A stretch of 64,000 nucleotides of DNA from Leclercia adecarboxylata (GTDB lineage: Bacteria > Pseudomonadota > Gammaproteobacteria > Enterobacterales > Enterobacteriaceae), in assembly GCF_023639785.1 (NCBI RefSeq), contig NZ_CP098325.1, forward strand, positions 2,976,001 to 3,040,000, written 5' to 3'. The position numbers and the translations under genes are program-made. The notes beneath the pieces are model-generated. The model searched no databases and had not been told where the DNA came from. It worked only from the letters and a program-made list of their open reading frames with translations. Positions within the stretch are counted from its first letter, which is position 1. Each line of letters begins with the position of its first letter. Shown here piece by piece: positions 34,985-50,504 of the stretch.

Positions 34985-35809
34985 TTACTCCATTGGCATA
35001 ACCAGCGGATCGGGAAAGAGATACTCAAATCCCAGTTCATGACAGATGCGGTTCCCGTCAATCAGTTTGCCCTTCCCCTCTCCGGGGGCATCGTGAAAGT
35101 GCGGAGGCGCCAGACCAAGCTGACGGGCCATCGCCGGATAGAATGTACTGCGTGCTGGATGAGAGGGCGCACATATATTATAGATGTGCCCGCCCTTTGG
35201 AGCCTGCAATAGCAGAGTAATCGCGCCAATAACATCCTCCAGATGGACCAGATTAACGCCATGTTGCCCATCTGACGCTGATTTTCCGGCAAAAAAACGT
35301 CCCGGATGACGACCAGGCCCCACCAGCCCCGCAAGGCGTAATATATCCACCTGAGTGCCGGGCAAATTATGCAGCCAGTCCTCCAGCTCTTTTAATACAT
35401 GTCCGCTGGCCGTTACCGGCTGGCGGGGCATATTCTCTTTGACGGCGCCTTCGACATCGCCATATACCGAGGTTGAGCTGGTGAAAATAATGCGCGGAAT
35501 ATGATGCGCCAGGGCGCTGTCGACAATTTCCTGTACCGCCTGCAGATAATAGTTTTCACCCGGACCGGTGCGACGCGCCGGCAGCGTGATGACCAGCGCA
35601 TCCACATTCATCAGGGCATCCAGGTCATCGGCATCGCACACCAGCTCCGGTTCCAGACGTAATTCAACGCTCTCGATGCCGCACATTCGCGCCGCTTCGA
35701 CGCCATCTGCGGTGGTTTTACTGCCGGTAACGTGCCAGCCCCGTGCCTGTAACGACATGGCCAGCGGCATTCCAAGCCATCCCAGACCGACAATTGCGAC
35801 CTTTTTCAT
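34985..35809 (-). CDS. yeeZ: YeeZ, NAD(P)-binding epimerase-like protein
   Basis: 274-residue protein of the extended SDR type. Rossmann motif KVAIVGLGWLGMPLA at the N-terminus and SSTSVYGDVEG containing a possible catalytic Ser/Tyr. Similar to E. coli YeeZ throughout (GRHPGRFFAGK, NLVHLEDVIGAI, PDPLVMPME). The reaction is unknown. yoeB-yefM, which lie between yeeZ and hisL in K-12, are missing here. Confidence 0.92.
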   Translation of the reverse strand: MKKVAIVGLGWLGMPLAMSLQARGWHVTGSKTTADGVEAARMCGIESVELRLEPELVCDADDLDALMNVDALVITLPARRTGPGENYYLQAVQEIVDSALAHHIPRIIFTSSTSVYGDVEGAVKENMPRQPVTASGHVLKELEDWLHNLPGTQVDILRLAGLVGPGRHPGRFFAGKSASDGQHGVNLVHLEDVIGAITLLLQAPKGGHIYNICAPSHPARSTFYPAMARQLGLAPPHFHDAPGEGKGKLIDGNRICHELGFEYLFPDPLVMPME

Positions 35810-35915
35810 GCGTTTTCTCCTGACTTTTACGCCTCTGCTGTAAGGCTACGCCAGCCACGCGGAACTGACAATTGATAGCGCCAATATGAAATCATTTAAT
35901 GATAAAAAAAAGCCC

Positions 35916-35945
35916 TTGCTTTATGTAGCGCAAGTGGTTTAGGTT
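35916..35945 (+). promoter_or_regulatory. his operon promoter
   Basis: -35 TTGCTT (35916-35921), 18-base spacer, -10 TAGGTT (35940-35945), almost the same as the E. coli his promoter (GTGGTTTAGGTTAAA). The GC-poor discriminator region follows, consistent with ppGpp stimulation known for his. Confidence 0.88.
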
Positions 35946-35983
35946 AAACGACATCACATGAATAAGCATTCATCGAGAATTTT

Positions 35984-36034
35984 ATGACACGCGTTCAATT
36001 TAAACACCACCATCATCACCATCATCCTGACTAG
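35984..36034 (+). CDS. hisL: his operon leader peptide
   Basis: 16 residues, MTRVQFKHHHHHHHPD, with seven consecutive His codons (CAC/CAT). Ribosome stalling at the His run when charged tRNA-His is scarce favours the antiterminator fold. Too short for an automatic ORF cut-off. RBS GAGAAT is weak but as in E. coli. Confidence 0.98.
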   Translation: MTRVQFKHHHHHHHPD

Positions 36035-36093
36035 TCTTTCAGGCGATGTGTGCTGGAAGACAGTTAGATCTTCCAGTGGTGCATGAACGCAAG

Positions 36094-36133
36094 AAAAAGC
36101 CCCCGGAAGATCACCTTCCGGGGGCTTTTTTTT
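36094..36133 (+). terminator. his attenuator
   Basis: Stem AAAAAGCCCCCGGAAG / CTTCCGGGGGCTTTTTTT with nine T, located between hisL and hisG. Alternative pairings with the leader region give attenuation. Confidence 0.95.
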
Positions 36134-36178
36134 GGACCGTATTCAGGCAAGTTACAACAGGATCACGAGGAACCGACA

Positions 36179-37078
36179 ATGTTAGATAATTCACGTTTAC
36201 GCATAGCTATGCAGAAATCAGGTCGTCTTAGCGACGATTCCCGCGAACTGCTGGCGCGCTGCGGCATAAAAATCAACCTGCACACCCAGCGCCTGATTGC
36301 GCTGGCAGAGAATATGCCGATTGATATTCTGCGCGTGCGTGACGACGACATTCCGGGCCTGGTGATGGACGGGGTGGTGGATCTGGGCATTATTGGTGAA
36401 AACGTGCTGGAAGAAGAGCTCCTGACCCGCCGCGCGCAGGGTGAAGATCCGCGTTACTTCACGCTGCGTCGTCTGGACTTCGGCGGCTGCCGCCTGTCGC
36501 TGGCCACTCCGGCTGATGAAGCATGGGATGGCCCGGCCGGGCTGAACGGTAAGCGTATCGCCACCTCCTACCCTCACCTGCTGAAGCGTTACCTCGATCA
36601 GAAGGGCGTGCAGTTTAAGTCATGCCTGCTCAATGGTTCTGTCGAAGTGGCACCGCGTGCCGGTCTGGCTGACGCGATTTGCGACCTGGTCTCCACCGGC
36701 GCGACCCTGGAAGCGAACGGCCTGCGCGAAGTGGAAGTGATCTACCGCTCTAAAGCCTGCCTGATCCAGCGCGACGGCGAAATGCCGGAAGCCAAGCAGC
36801 AGCTGATTGACCGCCTGCTGACCCGTATCCAGGGCGTGATCCAGGCGCGCGAATCCAAGTACATCATGATGCACGCCCCAACAGAACGTCTGGATGAAGT
36901 GATCGCCCTGCTGCCGGGCGCAGAACGCCCAACCATTCTGCCGCTGGCAGGGGATCAGCAGCGCGTGGCGATGCATATGGTCAGCAGCGAAACCCTGTTC
37001 TGGGAAACAATGGAAAAACTGAAAGCGCTGGGCGCCAGCTCTATCCTGGTGCTGCCCATCGAGAAGATGATGGAGTAA
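36179..37078 (+). CDS. hisG: ATP phosphoribosyltransferase HisG
   Basis: 299-residue first enzyme of histidine synthesis, joining ATP and PRPP; feedback-inhibited by histidine. Start [18 protein letters not shown] at 36179 after AGGAACC. The PRPP-binding loop region lies in [14 protein letters not shown] and the C-terminal ACT-like regulatory domain is present ([29 protein letters not shown]), as in the hexameric long form. Confidence 0.98.
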   Translation: MLDNSRLRIAMQKSGRLSDDSRELLARCGIKINLHTQRLIALAENMPIDILRVRDDDIPGLVMDGVVDLGIIGENVLEEELLTRRAQGEDPRYFTLRRLDFGGCRLSLATPADEAWDGPAGLNGKRIATSYPHLLKRYLDQKGVQFKSCLLNGSVEVAPRAGLADAICDLVSTGATLEANGLREVEVIYRSKACLIQRDGEMPEAKQQLIDRLLTRIQGVIQARESKYIMMHAPTERLDEVIALLPGAERPTILPLAGDQQRVAMHMVSSETLFWETMEKLKALGASSILVLPIEKMME

Positions 37079-37083
37079 CCCCC

Positions 37084-42588
<5,505 letters not shown>

Positions 42589-42595
<7 letters not shown>

Positions 42596-43200
42596 CAGAG
42601 CAACAACGTGCGCAGCTGGACTGGGAAAAAACCGACGGCCTGATGCCGGTGGTGGTGCAGCACGCGGTGTCCGGCGAAGTGCTGATGCTGGGCTATATGA
42701 ATCAGGACGCTCTGGCGAAGACCATCGACAGCGGCAAAGTAACCTTCTTCTCGCGCACCAAACAGCGTCTGTGGACCAAGGGCGAAACCTCCGGTCATTT
42801 TTTGAACGTTGTGAGCATCACCCCGGACTGCGATAACGATACGCTGCTGGTACTGGTTAACCCAATCGGGCCAACCTGCCATCTGGGCACCAGCAGCTGC
42901 TTTGGCGATACCAGCCATCAGTGGCTGTTTCTGTATCAGCTGGAGCAACTGCTGGCGGAACGCAAAACCGCTGACCCGCAAAGCTCCTACACTGCGAAAC
43001 TCTATGCCAGCGGCACCAAGCGTATCGCACAAAAGGTTGGGGAAGAAGGCGTGGAGACAGCCCTGGCCGCCACCGTGAACGACCGGGCCGAGCTGACGAA
43101 TGAAGCCTCTGACCTGATGTATCACCTGCTGGTGCTGCTTCAGGATCAGGATCTGGATTTAACAACGGTGATTGAAAATCTACGTCAGCGACACAAATAA
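42589..43200 (+). CDS. hisI: HisI (HisIE), phosphoribosyl-AMP cyclohydrolase / phosphoribosyl-ATP pyrophosphatase
   Basis: 203-residue fusion performing steps 2 and 3. N-terminal cyclohydrolase with metal-binding Asp/Cys residues ([22 protein letters not shown]) and C-terminal pyrophosphatase with [11 protein letters not shown] and LMYHLLVLL. Last gene of the operon. Confidence 0.98.
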
Positions 43201-43230
43201 AAAAACCGGGGAAACCCGGTTTTTTTTTAG
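43199..43230. terminator. Terminator between hisI and wzzB
   Basis: AAAAAAACCGGG-GAAA-CCCGGTTTTTTTTT, a GNRA-type tetraloop hairpin flanked by A and T runs, suitable for both convergent operons. Confidence 0.92.
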
Positions 43231-43244
43231 CTATTGAACCTGTA

Positions 43245-44225
43245 TCAGGCTCTGGCGTTATAGTTACGCAGCGCGTTGCGGCCTAATACCACGCCGGAGC
43301 CGATGATGCCGCCGAGCAGTACGGCAAGGATCAGTACGATTGAGCGTTTCGGGCTATCACGGCGAATCGGCAGGTCTGGCTTCATGACGTAACGATAGGC
43401 ATGAATTGATGCCGGGTCGATTTTCAACTTCTCAATATCGAGAAGTTTCTGTTTGTTCTGGTAGTAGCTGTCCGAGAGCGTCAGGGGACGCGAAGATTCG
43501 TGGGCAATCATGGATTGCAGCGCTTCGGTACCTAACAGGAACATCGTTTCCTGGGTCACATCCTGAGTCTGCTGAATTTTAGGGGTCGTAATGTTTGCAG
43601 CTTCGGCATACTTCAGCGCTTCCGTAATCTGGCGGATACGCAGGTCTTTCTGCTCCTGAGCGATAGTTTCCTGGTTCCCCAGTACGTCCTTCAGGGTCGC
43701 AACCTGCTGCTTGATGTTGTCGTTGAGGTCAACTTCAAGCTCTTTTTGAATCTGCTCATCTACCTGCTGAATATACTGTGCCACCTGCTTCTGCGCCGCT
43801 TCAGCAGAACCGTTTACGTAGCTGATTTTCAGGGGCAAAGGTTGCCCCTTGACCGACTGCTCAATCATCAGTTTTTCAGGGATATCCTGGTTTTCCAGCG
43901 TCTGGGATAACGCCGAGAAAGAGGCGTTATAGCGGGTGATCACGCTATCCTGAATATCCGTCAGCTTCGGCGCATTAGCACCATAAAGAATATTCAGCGC
44001 ATTGCTGTAGCCGCCAATCTGGGCGGCATCAGGCTGGGTGATAATAGCAGTAGATGTCCACTTCTCTTTGGCAAACGCCAGGTATACACCAGCAAGAATC
44101 ACTGCGATAACGATAAACGCCGCAACGATCCATTTCCCCCGCCACAGCTGGACAACAAGATCAATCAAATCAATCTGCTCAGGGTCACTGCTGCGCGCGA
44201 CCACGTTATTGTTGTTGTGAATCAT
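43245..44225 (-). CDS. wzzB: WzzB, O-antigen chain length determinant
   Basis: 326-residue polysaccharide co-polymerase (PCP1). N-terminal TM at about 32-54 (GKWIVAAFIVIAVILAGVYLAF), a large periplasmic helical domain, and a second TM near the C-terminus with the Pro-rich signature (SPKRSIVLILAVLLGGIIG). It sets the modal O-antigen length together with Wzy. The start MIHNNNNV at 44225 is chosen; an ATG 6 codons earlier exists. Adjacent to the his operon, as usual in the family. Confidence 0.95.
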   Translation of the reverse strand: MIHNNNNVVARSSDPEQIDLIDLVVQLWRGKWIVAAFIVIAVILAGVYLAFAKEKWTSTAIITQPDAAQIGGYSNALNILYGANAPKLTDIQDSVITRYNASFSALSQTLENQDIPEKLMIEQSVKGQPLPLKISYVNGSAEAAQKQVAQYIQQVDEQIQKELEVDLNDNIKQQVATLKDVLGNQETIAQEQKDLRIRQITEALKYAEAANITTPKIQQTQDVTQETMFLLGTEALQSMIAHESSRPLTLSDSYYQNKQKLLDIEKLKIDPASIHAYRYVMKPDLPIRRDSPKRSIVLILAVLLGGIIGSGVVLGRNALRNYNARA

Positions 44226-44419
44226 ATAGTCCTTAGAATGCAAATAAGCGCAAAGAATAAAGTTTGGGATATAGTTTATCGATTGTTTCCGGATTATCTA
44301 TAGGAATCCGATGAGCGATATCGAAAATATGATGTTTGGTAACCCTGCGCATCGCGTTATCATACCCCAAATCCGGTATTTAACGCACCGGACATGATAA
44401 GTCACAGATGAGGACAGTT

Positions 44420-45424
44420 ATGAAATTTCTGGTCACTGGCGCAGCGGGTTTTATCGGCGCACATGTCAGCAAGCGGCTTCTGGAAGCCGGGCATCAGGTT
44501 GTAGGTATCGACAACCTCAATGACTATTACGATGTGAACCTGAAGCAGGCGCGTCTTGATCTTTTGCCAACAGCGAACTTCACCTTCCGTAAGCTGGATT
44601 TGGCTGACCGTGAAGGCATGGCCGCGCTCTTCGCGGATGAAAAATTCGATCGCGTTATTCATCTCGCTGCGCAGGCAGGCGTACGCTACTCCCTGGACAA
44701 TCCTCATGCTTACGCAGAAGCCAATCTGGTCGGCCATCTGAACGTGCTGGAAGGCTGCCGTCACAATAAAGTGCAGCATCTGCTGTACGCATCCTCCAGT
44801 TCAGTTTACGGCCTGAACCGTAAAATGCCTTTCTCGACCGATGATTCCGTTGACCACCCGGTATCGCTCTACGCCGCGACCAAAAAAGCCAACGAGCTGA
44901 TGTCGCACACTTACTCCCATCTGTATGGGCTGCCAACTACAGGTCTGCGCTTCTTTACCGTATACGGCCCATGGGGGCGTCCGGATATGGCGCTGTTTAA
45001 GTTCACCAAAGCCATGGTGGAAGGCAAGAGCATCGATGTTTATAACTTCGGTAAGATGAAGCGCGATTTCACCTACATCGATGATATCGCCGAGGCGATT
45101 GTTCGCCTGCAGGATGTGATCCCTCAGGCAGACAGTGAATGGACAGTTGAGTCTGGCTCTCCGGCCACCAGCTCCGCACCTTATCGCGTCTATAACATCG
45201 GTAATAGCTCACCCGTTGAGCTTATGGATTACATCACGGCGCTGGAAGAAGCCCTGGGCATCGAAGCGGATAAAAACATGATGCCGATCCAGCCAGGAGA
45301 CGTGCTGGAGACCAGCGCGGACACTACCGCACTGTATGAGGTTATCGGCTTTAAGCCACAGACGTCGGTGAAAGAAGGCGTGAAGAATTTCGTTGACTGG
45401 TATCGCGACTTCTACAAGGTTTAA
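44420..45424 (+). CDS. UDP-glucuronate 4-epimerase (SDR family)
   Basis: 334-residue extended SDR epimerase. N-terminal Rossmann GAAGFIGAHVSKRL, active site S-Y-K in SSSSVYG and SLYAATKKANE, and the typical TVYGPWGRPDMALFKF and GKMKRDFTYIDDIAE segments of GlcA 4-epimerases (Gla/Uge/WbnF type). Converts UDP-GlcA, made by Ugd next door, to UDP-GalA, used in capsule or LPS core. It points away from wzzB and toward ugd, so it is not part of the O-antigen transcript. The ATG at 44420 has GATGAGGACAG upstream. Confidence 0.9.
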   Translation: MKFLVTGAAGFIGAHVSKRLLEAGHQVVGIDNLNDYYDVNLKQARLDLLPTANFTFRKLDLADREGMAALFADEKFDRVIHLAAQAGVRYSLDNPHAYAEANLVGHLNVLEGCRHNKVQHLLYASSSSVYGLNRKMPFSTDDSVDHPVSLYAATKKANELMSHTYSHLYGLPTTGLRFFTVYGPWGRPDMALFKFTKAMVEGKSIDVYNFGKMKRDFTYIDDIAEAIVRLQDVIPQADSEWTVESGSPATSSAPYRVYNIGNSSPVELMDYITALEEALGIEADKNMMPIQPGDVLETSADTTALYEVIGFKPQTSVKEGVKNFVDWYRDFYKV

Positions 45425-45459
45425 AAAAAAGCCCGGAATTATCGCCGGGCTTTTTTTAT
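45423..45459. terminator. Bidirectional terminator between the epimerase gene and ugd
   Basis: AAAAAAAAGCCCGG / CCGGGCTTTTTTT hairpin immediately after the epimerase stop, shared by two converging genes. Confidence 0.92.
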
Positions 45460-45468
45460 ACAGAATAA

Positions 45469-46635
45469 TCAGTCGCTGCCAAAAAGATCGCGGGTATAGA
45501 CCTTTTCCGCCACGTCAGAGAGCTCTTCTGCCATTCGGTTGGAGATGATCACATCCGCTTCTTTCTTGAAGGCATCCAGATCGCGAACCACGCGTGAATG
45601 GAAGAATTCATCTTCTTTCATCACCGGTTCATAAATAATTACCTGGACGCCCTTCGCCTTAATACGCTTCATAATCCCCTGAATGGAAGAAGCACGGAAG
45701 TTATCCGAGCCGCTCTTCATAATCAGGCGGTATACACCTACCACTTTCGGTTGACGCGCCAGAATGGAGTCGGAGATGAAGTCTTTTCGCGTGCGGTTCG
45801 CATCCACAATGGCAGAGATTAAGTTGTTCGGTACGGACTGATAGTTGGCCAGCAGCTGCTTGGTGTCTTTCGGCAGGCAATAGCCACCATAACCGAAGGA
45901 TGGGTTGTTATAGTGGTTGCCAATACGCGGATCCAGGCAGACGCCTTCGATGATCTGACGCGTGTTCAGCCCCAGGCTCTCTGCATAACTGTCCAGCTCG
46001 TTAAAGTAGGCAACACGCATAGCCAGATAGGTGTTAGCAAAGAGTTTAATGGCTTCAGCTTCTGTCGCATCCGTGAACAGCACATCAATATTCTGTTTGA
46101 TTGCGCCTTCCTGGAGCAGCGCAGCAAAGCGTTCCGCACGCTCTGAGCGCTCACCGATAACAATACGGGATGGGTGCAGGTTATCGTACAATGCCCTGCC
46201 CTCACGCAGAAACTCTGGGGAGAAAATGACATTATCGATACCCAGCTCTTCTTTGATTGACTGCGTGAAACCAACTGGAATGGTTGATTTAATGATCATC
46301 ACGGCATCTGGGTTAATCGCCGTCACGTCTTTGATTACCGCCTCAACGCTGGAAGTATTGAAATAGTTGGTTTTCGGATCGTAATCAGTGGGTGTCGCAA
46401 TGATGACAAAATCCGCACCACTGTAGGCATCAACTTTATCAGTAGTGGCCCGGAAGTTTAATGGCTTGTTAGTCAGGTAATCCTGAATCTCTTTATCCAC
46501 GATTGGAGAGATCTTCTGGTTGAGCATATCAACCTTGGCCTGCACGATATCCAGCGCGACCACTTCGTGGTGCTGTGCAATCAGGATCCCGTTAGAGAGA
46601 CCCACATAACCTGTTCCGGAGATTGTTATTTTCAT
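45469..46635 (-). CDS. ugd: UDP-glucose 6-dehydrogenase
   Basis: 388-residue NAD-dependent enzyme oxidising UDP-Glc to UDP-GlcA for colanic acid, core and lipid A aminoarabinose. [10 protein letters not shown] at the N-terminus, the catalytic Cys in [18 protein letters not shown] and [26 protein letters not shown]. Standard length for the enterobacterial enzyme. Transcribed in the O-antigen direction but separated from gnd by 250 bp, so it probably has its own promoter (RcsB/PmrA regulated in relatives). Confidence 0.97.
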   Translation of the reverse strand: MKITISGTGYVGLSNGILIAQHHEVVALDIVQAKVDMLNQKISPIVDKEIQDYLTNKPLNFRATTDKVDAYSGADFVIIATPTDYDPKTNYFNTSSVEAVIKDVTAINPDAVMIIKSTIPVGFTQSIKEELGIDNVIFSPEFLREGRALYDNLHPSRIVIGERSERAERFAALLQEGAIKQNIDVLFTDATEAEAIKLFANTYLAMRVAYFNELDSYAESLGLNTRQIIEGVCLDPRIGNHYNNPSFGYGGYCLPKDTKQLLANYQSVPNNLISAIVDANRTRKDFISDSILARQPKVVGVYRLIMKSGSDNFRASSIQGIMKRIKAKGVQVIIYEPVMKEDEFFHSRVVRDLDAFKKEADVIISNRMAEELSDVAEKVYTRDLFGSD

Positions 46636-46831
46636 TGAGTTAACTTCTTTAAATTAAGTGTCCGGGAGCGACGACCGCCCCACCGCATTAAGCAACTTTT
46701 GGGGTTTTTACCTCGTATGTCGAGTTGATGTCAAGGCGAATGGCTGGCTGCAGAAAGGCATAATTTCAGTGATTTATGCTGCAGTATAGCCTGTCGGATG
46801 AATCAGGCGAGGCAATGCAGGGGATTACGCA

Positions 46832-46864
46832 TAAAAAAAGCCCGGTGATATTCACCGGGCTTCG
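46832..46864 (-). terminator. Terminator after gnd
   Basis: Stem GCCCGGTGA / TCACCGGGC followed on the minus strand by seven T. Just past the gnd stop. Confidence 0.9.
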
Positions 46865-46887
46865 CTACGTAACTGAGTTAAATCAGA

Positions 46888-48294
46888 TTAATCCAGCCAC
46901 TCGGTGTGGAATACACCTTCTTTATCAGTACGCTTATAGGTGTGCGCACCGAAGTAGTCACGCTGCGCCTGGATCAGGTTGGCAGGCAACACAGCAGCAC
47001 GATAGCTGTCGTAATAGGCAACAGCAGCGGAGAAGGTTGGCACCGGAATACCGTTCTGTACAGCGTAAGCAACGACGTCACGCAGCGCCTGCTGGTAATC
47101 ATCAGCGATCTGCTTGAAGTAAGGTGCCAGCAGCAGATTGGCGATGCTCGCGTTTTCTGCATAGGCATCGGTGATTTTCTGCAGGAACTGGGCACGGATG
47201 ATGCAACCGGCACGGAAGATCTTCGCGATTTCGCCGTAGTTAAGATCCCAGTTGTTCTCGTCAGACGCAGCTCGCAGCTGTGAGAAGCCCTGAGCGTAAG
47301 AGACGATTTTGCCAAGATACAGTGCGCGACGGACTTTCTCGATAAATTCGGCTTTATCAGCGGCCAGTTTAGGCTGCGGACCCGTCAGCACTTTAGAAGC
47401 CGCAACACGCTGCTCTTTCAGGGAAGAGATGTAACGTGCAAAGACGGATTCAGTAATCAGGGACAGTGGCTCGCCCAGATCAAGGGAGCTCTGGCTGGTC
47501 CATTTACCGGTACCTTTGTTCGCCGCTTCATCGAGGATCACGTCGACCAGGTATTTACCCTCTTCATCTTTCTTGGTGAAGATGTCTTTGGTGATGTCGA
47601 TCAGGTAGCTGCTCAGCTCGCCGTTGTTCCAGTCGGTGAAGGTTTCTGCCAGCTCTTCATTAGAAAGGTTCAGACCCCCTTTCAGCAGTGAGTAGGCTTC
47701 TGCGATCAGCTGCATATCACCGTATTCGATACCGTTGTGAACCATCTTCACATAATGACCCGCTCCGTCCGGACCGATATAGGTCACACATGGCTCACCA
47801 TCTTCCGCAACGGCAGCAATCTTAGTCAGGATTGGCGCAACCAGCTCGTAAGCGTCTTTCTGGCCGCCAGGCATGATGGATGGGCCCTTCAGCGCACCCT
47901 CTTCGCCGCCGGATACGCCGGTACCGATAAAGTTAAATCCTTCAGCAGAAAGTTCACGGTTACGACGGATGGTGTCGTGGAAGAACGTATTGCCGCCATC
48001 AATGATGATGTCGCCTTTTTCCAGATAGGGCTTCAGGGAGTCGATGGCAGCATCGGTGCCAGCGCCTGCTTTCACCATTAACAGGATACGACGAGGCGTT
48101 TCCAGGGATTCAACAAACTCCTGAACCGTATAGAAAGGAACGAGTTTTTTGCCTGGATTCTCGGCAATCACTTCTTCAGTTTTATCACGGGAGCGGTTGA
48201 AAACGGAGACGGTATAACCACGGCTTTCGATGTTCAGCGCCAGGTTGCGCCCCATCACTGCCATACCGACGACGCCGATCTGTTGTTTGGACAT
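46888..48294 (-). CDS. gnd: 6-phosphogluconate dehydrogenase
   Basis: 468-residue NADP-dependent decarboxylating dehydrogenase of the pentose phosphate pathway. [21 protein letters not shown] binding motif, catalytic residues in [18 protein letters not shown] (K, N, E), the [14 protein letters not shown] segment, and C-terminal tail. Normal marker of the O-antigen locus edge. Its 5' end adjoins wzy with about 150 bp of AT-rich DNA. Confidence 0.98.
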   Translation of the reverse strand: MSKQQIGVVGMAVMGRNLALNIESRGYTVSVFNRSRDKTEEVIAENPGKKLVPFYTVQEFVESLETPRRILLMVKAGAGTDAAIDSLKPYLEKGDIIIDGGNTFFHDTIRRNRELSAEGFNFIGTGVSGGEEGALKGPSIMPGGQKDAYELVAPILTKIAAVAEDGEPCVTYIGPDGAGHYVKMVHNGIEYGDMQLIAEAYSLLKGGLNLSNEELAETFTDWNNGELSSYLIDITKDIFTKKDEEGKYLVDVILDEAANKGTGKWTSQSSLDLGEPLSLITESVFARYISSLKEQRVAASKVLTGPQPKLAADKAEFIEKVRRALYLGKIVSYAQGFSQLRAASDENNWDLNYGEIAKIFRAGCIIRAQFLQKITDAYAENASIANLLLAPYFKQIADDYQQALRDVVAYAVQNGIPVPTFSAAVAYYDSYRAAVLPANLIQAQRDYFGAHTYKRTDKEGVFHTEWLD

Positions 48295-48443
48295 TACTTA
48301 CTCCTGTCAGGTGTGTTTAAGACAATTTTACATCGCGAATCACAATAACAAAATCGTCTTTTTTTTAACAAATAAAAATTAGCAATAAGCGTGATTACAG
48401 CCACTTTGGCCACATTCACACAATCAGAATGTTAAATGAACAG

Positions 48444-49556
48444 TTATGCAGAAGTGTTTTTATTAGAATTTATTGCCATAGCCATTACGAATATCCCCAT
48501 GGGGGTATAAAGGAAGGGGTTCGTAATGGATACGCCTGCAGAAAAAATAAGCGCACAAACGATCTGTAGCTTTCGAATAGTAAATGATTTCACAATAGTC
48601 CCTATCGACAGAATAAAAATAGGGATAAGAGATAACATTACACCCAATGCTCCTGTTTTATAAAACAGTTCCAGTGGCACAACTTCAATTCTTCCTCTAT
48701 CCAGAATCTGTGCGCCAAAACCATGTCCAAAGACAGAAACGAGTCCATTCATTGAGTTCATTATATAGGTGAAGTCCTGGAGTCGCACGGAGTCAGAGTC
48801 GCCTGCCCGCCCACCAACGATAACCATCAAAGCAAGCCCTGCCATAACGGCTAATGCAATATACATTAAATTCTTCATTGCACCGTTAATTCTGAAACTT
48901 GCAATCATCATCGAAAGCCCTGCAAAAAGAAATACGCCTCGGGTTTCTGTTAAAAATAGTGCGATGACGGTAAGGATAAAATACAGATATCGCTTTTCGA
49001 TAAAGAAGAAAATTGCGCCGATGCCGAGGAAGAAAAAAGATTTTGCAAAAAAAGCGCCACTCGGTCTGAAGAAGAATTCTGACGTTAGTGAGAGTGCGTT
49101 ATAAATAGCAACAGAATTAAGAAGTCCGCCCTTCAACAAAACAATATAAGCGATGTAAATCGAAGAGGCGATAACGCAAAAAAACTTAACCACTTTAACA
49201 AATATGGTTAGCGAGTATTCAGTCAGTGATTCATTCAATGTACAAAGATATAACAGTATTAACATGTAGATGTATGGCTGAAAATCAAAAGCCATTTCAG
49301 ATACATCATTTCCGTTAATCGCTCCCACGAGACAACCATAAACCGGAAGAGCGATTATTGCAAATATAGTTAGCAGCGTTCTGCTGTTTGTTCTGGCTGT
49401 TAAGGTTATTGCATTTAAAATAAAAAGTAAAACTGCCAGGCCGAAAAAAATATAACGCAACGGCGGTAAACCAAGAGGGTCTAACAATCTACCGCCGCCG
49501 CCAAAGACAATTTCCATGGTGAGAAGCAGGATAAAGATCCTGTTTAACTTATTCAT
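48444..49556 (-). CDS. wzy: O-antigen polymerase Wzy
   Basis: 370-residue protein with about 10-11 predicted transmembrane helices and a large periplasmic loop (around 245-285, GGRAGDSDSVRLQDFTYIMNSM...VFGHGFGAQIL). This topology and the location before gnd identify Wzy, which joins O units on undecaprenyl-PP in the periplasm. Sequences of Wzy are poorly conserved, so the call is from topology and context. Strongly AT-rich compared with gnd, indicating horizontal exchange. Confidence 0.85.
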   Translation of the reverse strand: MNKLNRIFILLLTMEIVFGGGGRLLDPLGLPPLRYIFFGLAVLLFILNAITLTARTNSRTLLTIFAIIALPVYGCLVGAINGNDVSEMAFDFQPYIYMLILLYLCTLNESLTEYSLTIFVKVVKFFCVIASSIYIAYIVLLKGGLLNSVAIYNALSLTSEFFFRPSGAFFAKSFFFLGIGAIFFFIEKRYLYFILTVIALFLTETRGVFLFAGLSMMIASFRINGAMKNLMYIALAVMAGLALMVIVGGRAGDSDSVRLQDFTYIMNSMNGLVSVFGHGFGAQILDRGRIEVVPLELFYKTGALGVMLSLIPIFILSIGTIVKSFTIRKLQIVCALIFSAGVSITNPFLYTPMGIFVMAMAINSNKNTSA

Positions 49557-49598
49557 CGTTGTTTCTCAAAAATTATCATGAAATGAAATTAACATTGT

Positions 49599-50489
49599 TC
49601 AAAAGAAGTTGAGCAGTAAAAGCATACTTAAAATAATTTTATCTCGACCACGGCGTCTCAATTTTGACACATGTGGTATCAGGATAATATTATTACTGTA
49701 ATTACGCGTAATTGTTATACGCTTAATCGGCCTAAAGTTTGTTTCAAAAAGTTTTTTTAATTTATAGACTTCAGTTCTATACCAGCCAGAATTTACCAAC
49801 TTTATCCTTTTCACCCACATTTTGAATGATATATTTGCTCCAACCTGGTTTGAGGAATGTTGGCGATATTTCATCCCTGGTACTGAATCAATATACCATG
49901 AATAATTATGGGAACGCGCATATGCATAAATCAACCAGTCATGTAAAGATACATCCCTGGCTAATTCTTTTGATTTCAGGAACTCACGAAACGCGCTTCC
50001 TAATCTATTGGTAAAAACATATGTACAACCTGGTCCTGCTGCTTCGAAATAATAGTCAAATGCAGTCTGGGATTGCGCTTTATCGATTAGACATGTCCTG
50101 CCATCTTCCCAGAATGCTAGAACATTACTTGAATAGGCATCAATCTGTTTACTCACAATAATTTCAATTGCGCGTTTAAGTTTATCTGTATACCAGATAT
50201 CATCCTGATCGGCGAAAGAAATATAATCATAGCCGTCAAAATTAACATCCATTACCAGACGATAAAAGTTCTTTCCGGCAGAACCATATCGATCACCGTA
50301 GGGCAAAAAATAAACATTATCGAATTTGTTATATTTTGCAGTCAAATACTCCCACGAACCATCGCTTGAAAGATCGATACTGATAAATACATCAACGCTC
50401 ACTTCAACTTGCGCTAAGATAGACTCTAATTGTTCATCAATCCAGGTCCTACCATTATAAACTGCAAGTAAAACTGCCACTTTATTCAT
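49599..50489 (-). CDS. GT2-family glycosyltransferase (O-antigen)
   Basis: 296 residues. GT-A fold: NKVAVLLAVYNGRTWIDEQLESIL at the N-terminus, a DxD-like acceptor motif in SFADQDDIWYTDKL and SLHDWLIYAYARSH. Related to rhamnosyltransferases of the RfbF/RfbG type, but donor and linkage cannot be set from sequence. Cytoplasmic face of the inner membrane. Third transferase gene in transcript order after wzx. Confidence 0.82.
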   Translation of the reverse strand: MNKVAVLLAVYNGRTWIDEQLESILAQVEVSVDVFISIDLSSDGSWEYLTAKYNKFDNVYFLPYGDRYGSAGKNFYRLVMDVNFDGYDYISFADQDDIWYTDKLKRAIEIIVSKQIDAYSSNVLAFWEDGRTCLIDKAQSQTAFDYYFEAAGPGCTYVFTNRLGSAFREFLKSKELARDVSLHDWLIYAYARSHNYSWYIDSVPGMKYRQHSSNQVGANISFKMWVKRIKLVNSGWYRTEVYKLKKLFETNFRPIKRITITRNYSNNIILIPHVSKLRRRGRDKIILSMLLLLNFF

Positions 50490-50504
50490 TATAAATTCTC
50501 AAAA

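Noticed and set aside
35998..36028. Repeated CAC/CAT run resembling a microsatellite
   Set aside because: It is the histidine-codon run of the hisL leader peptide.
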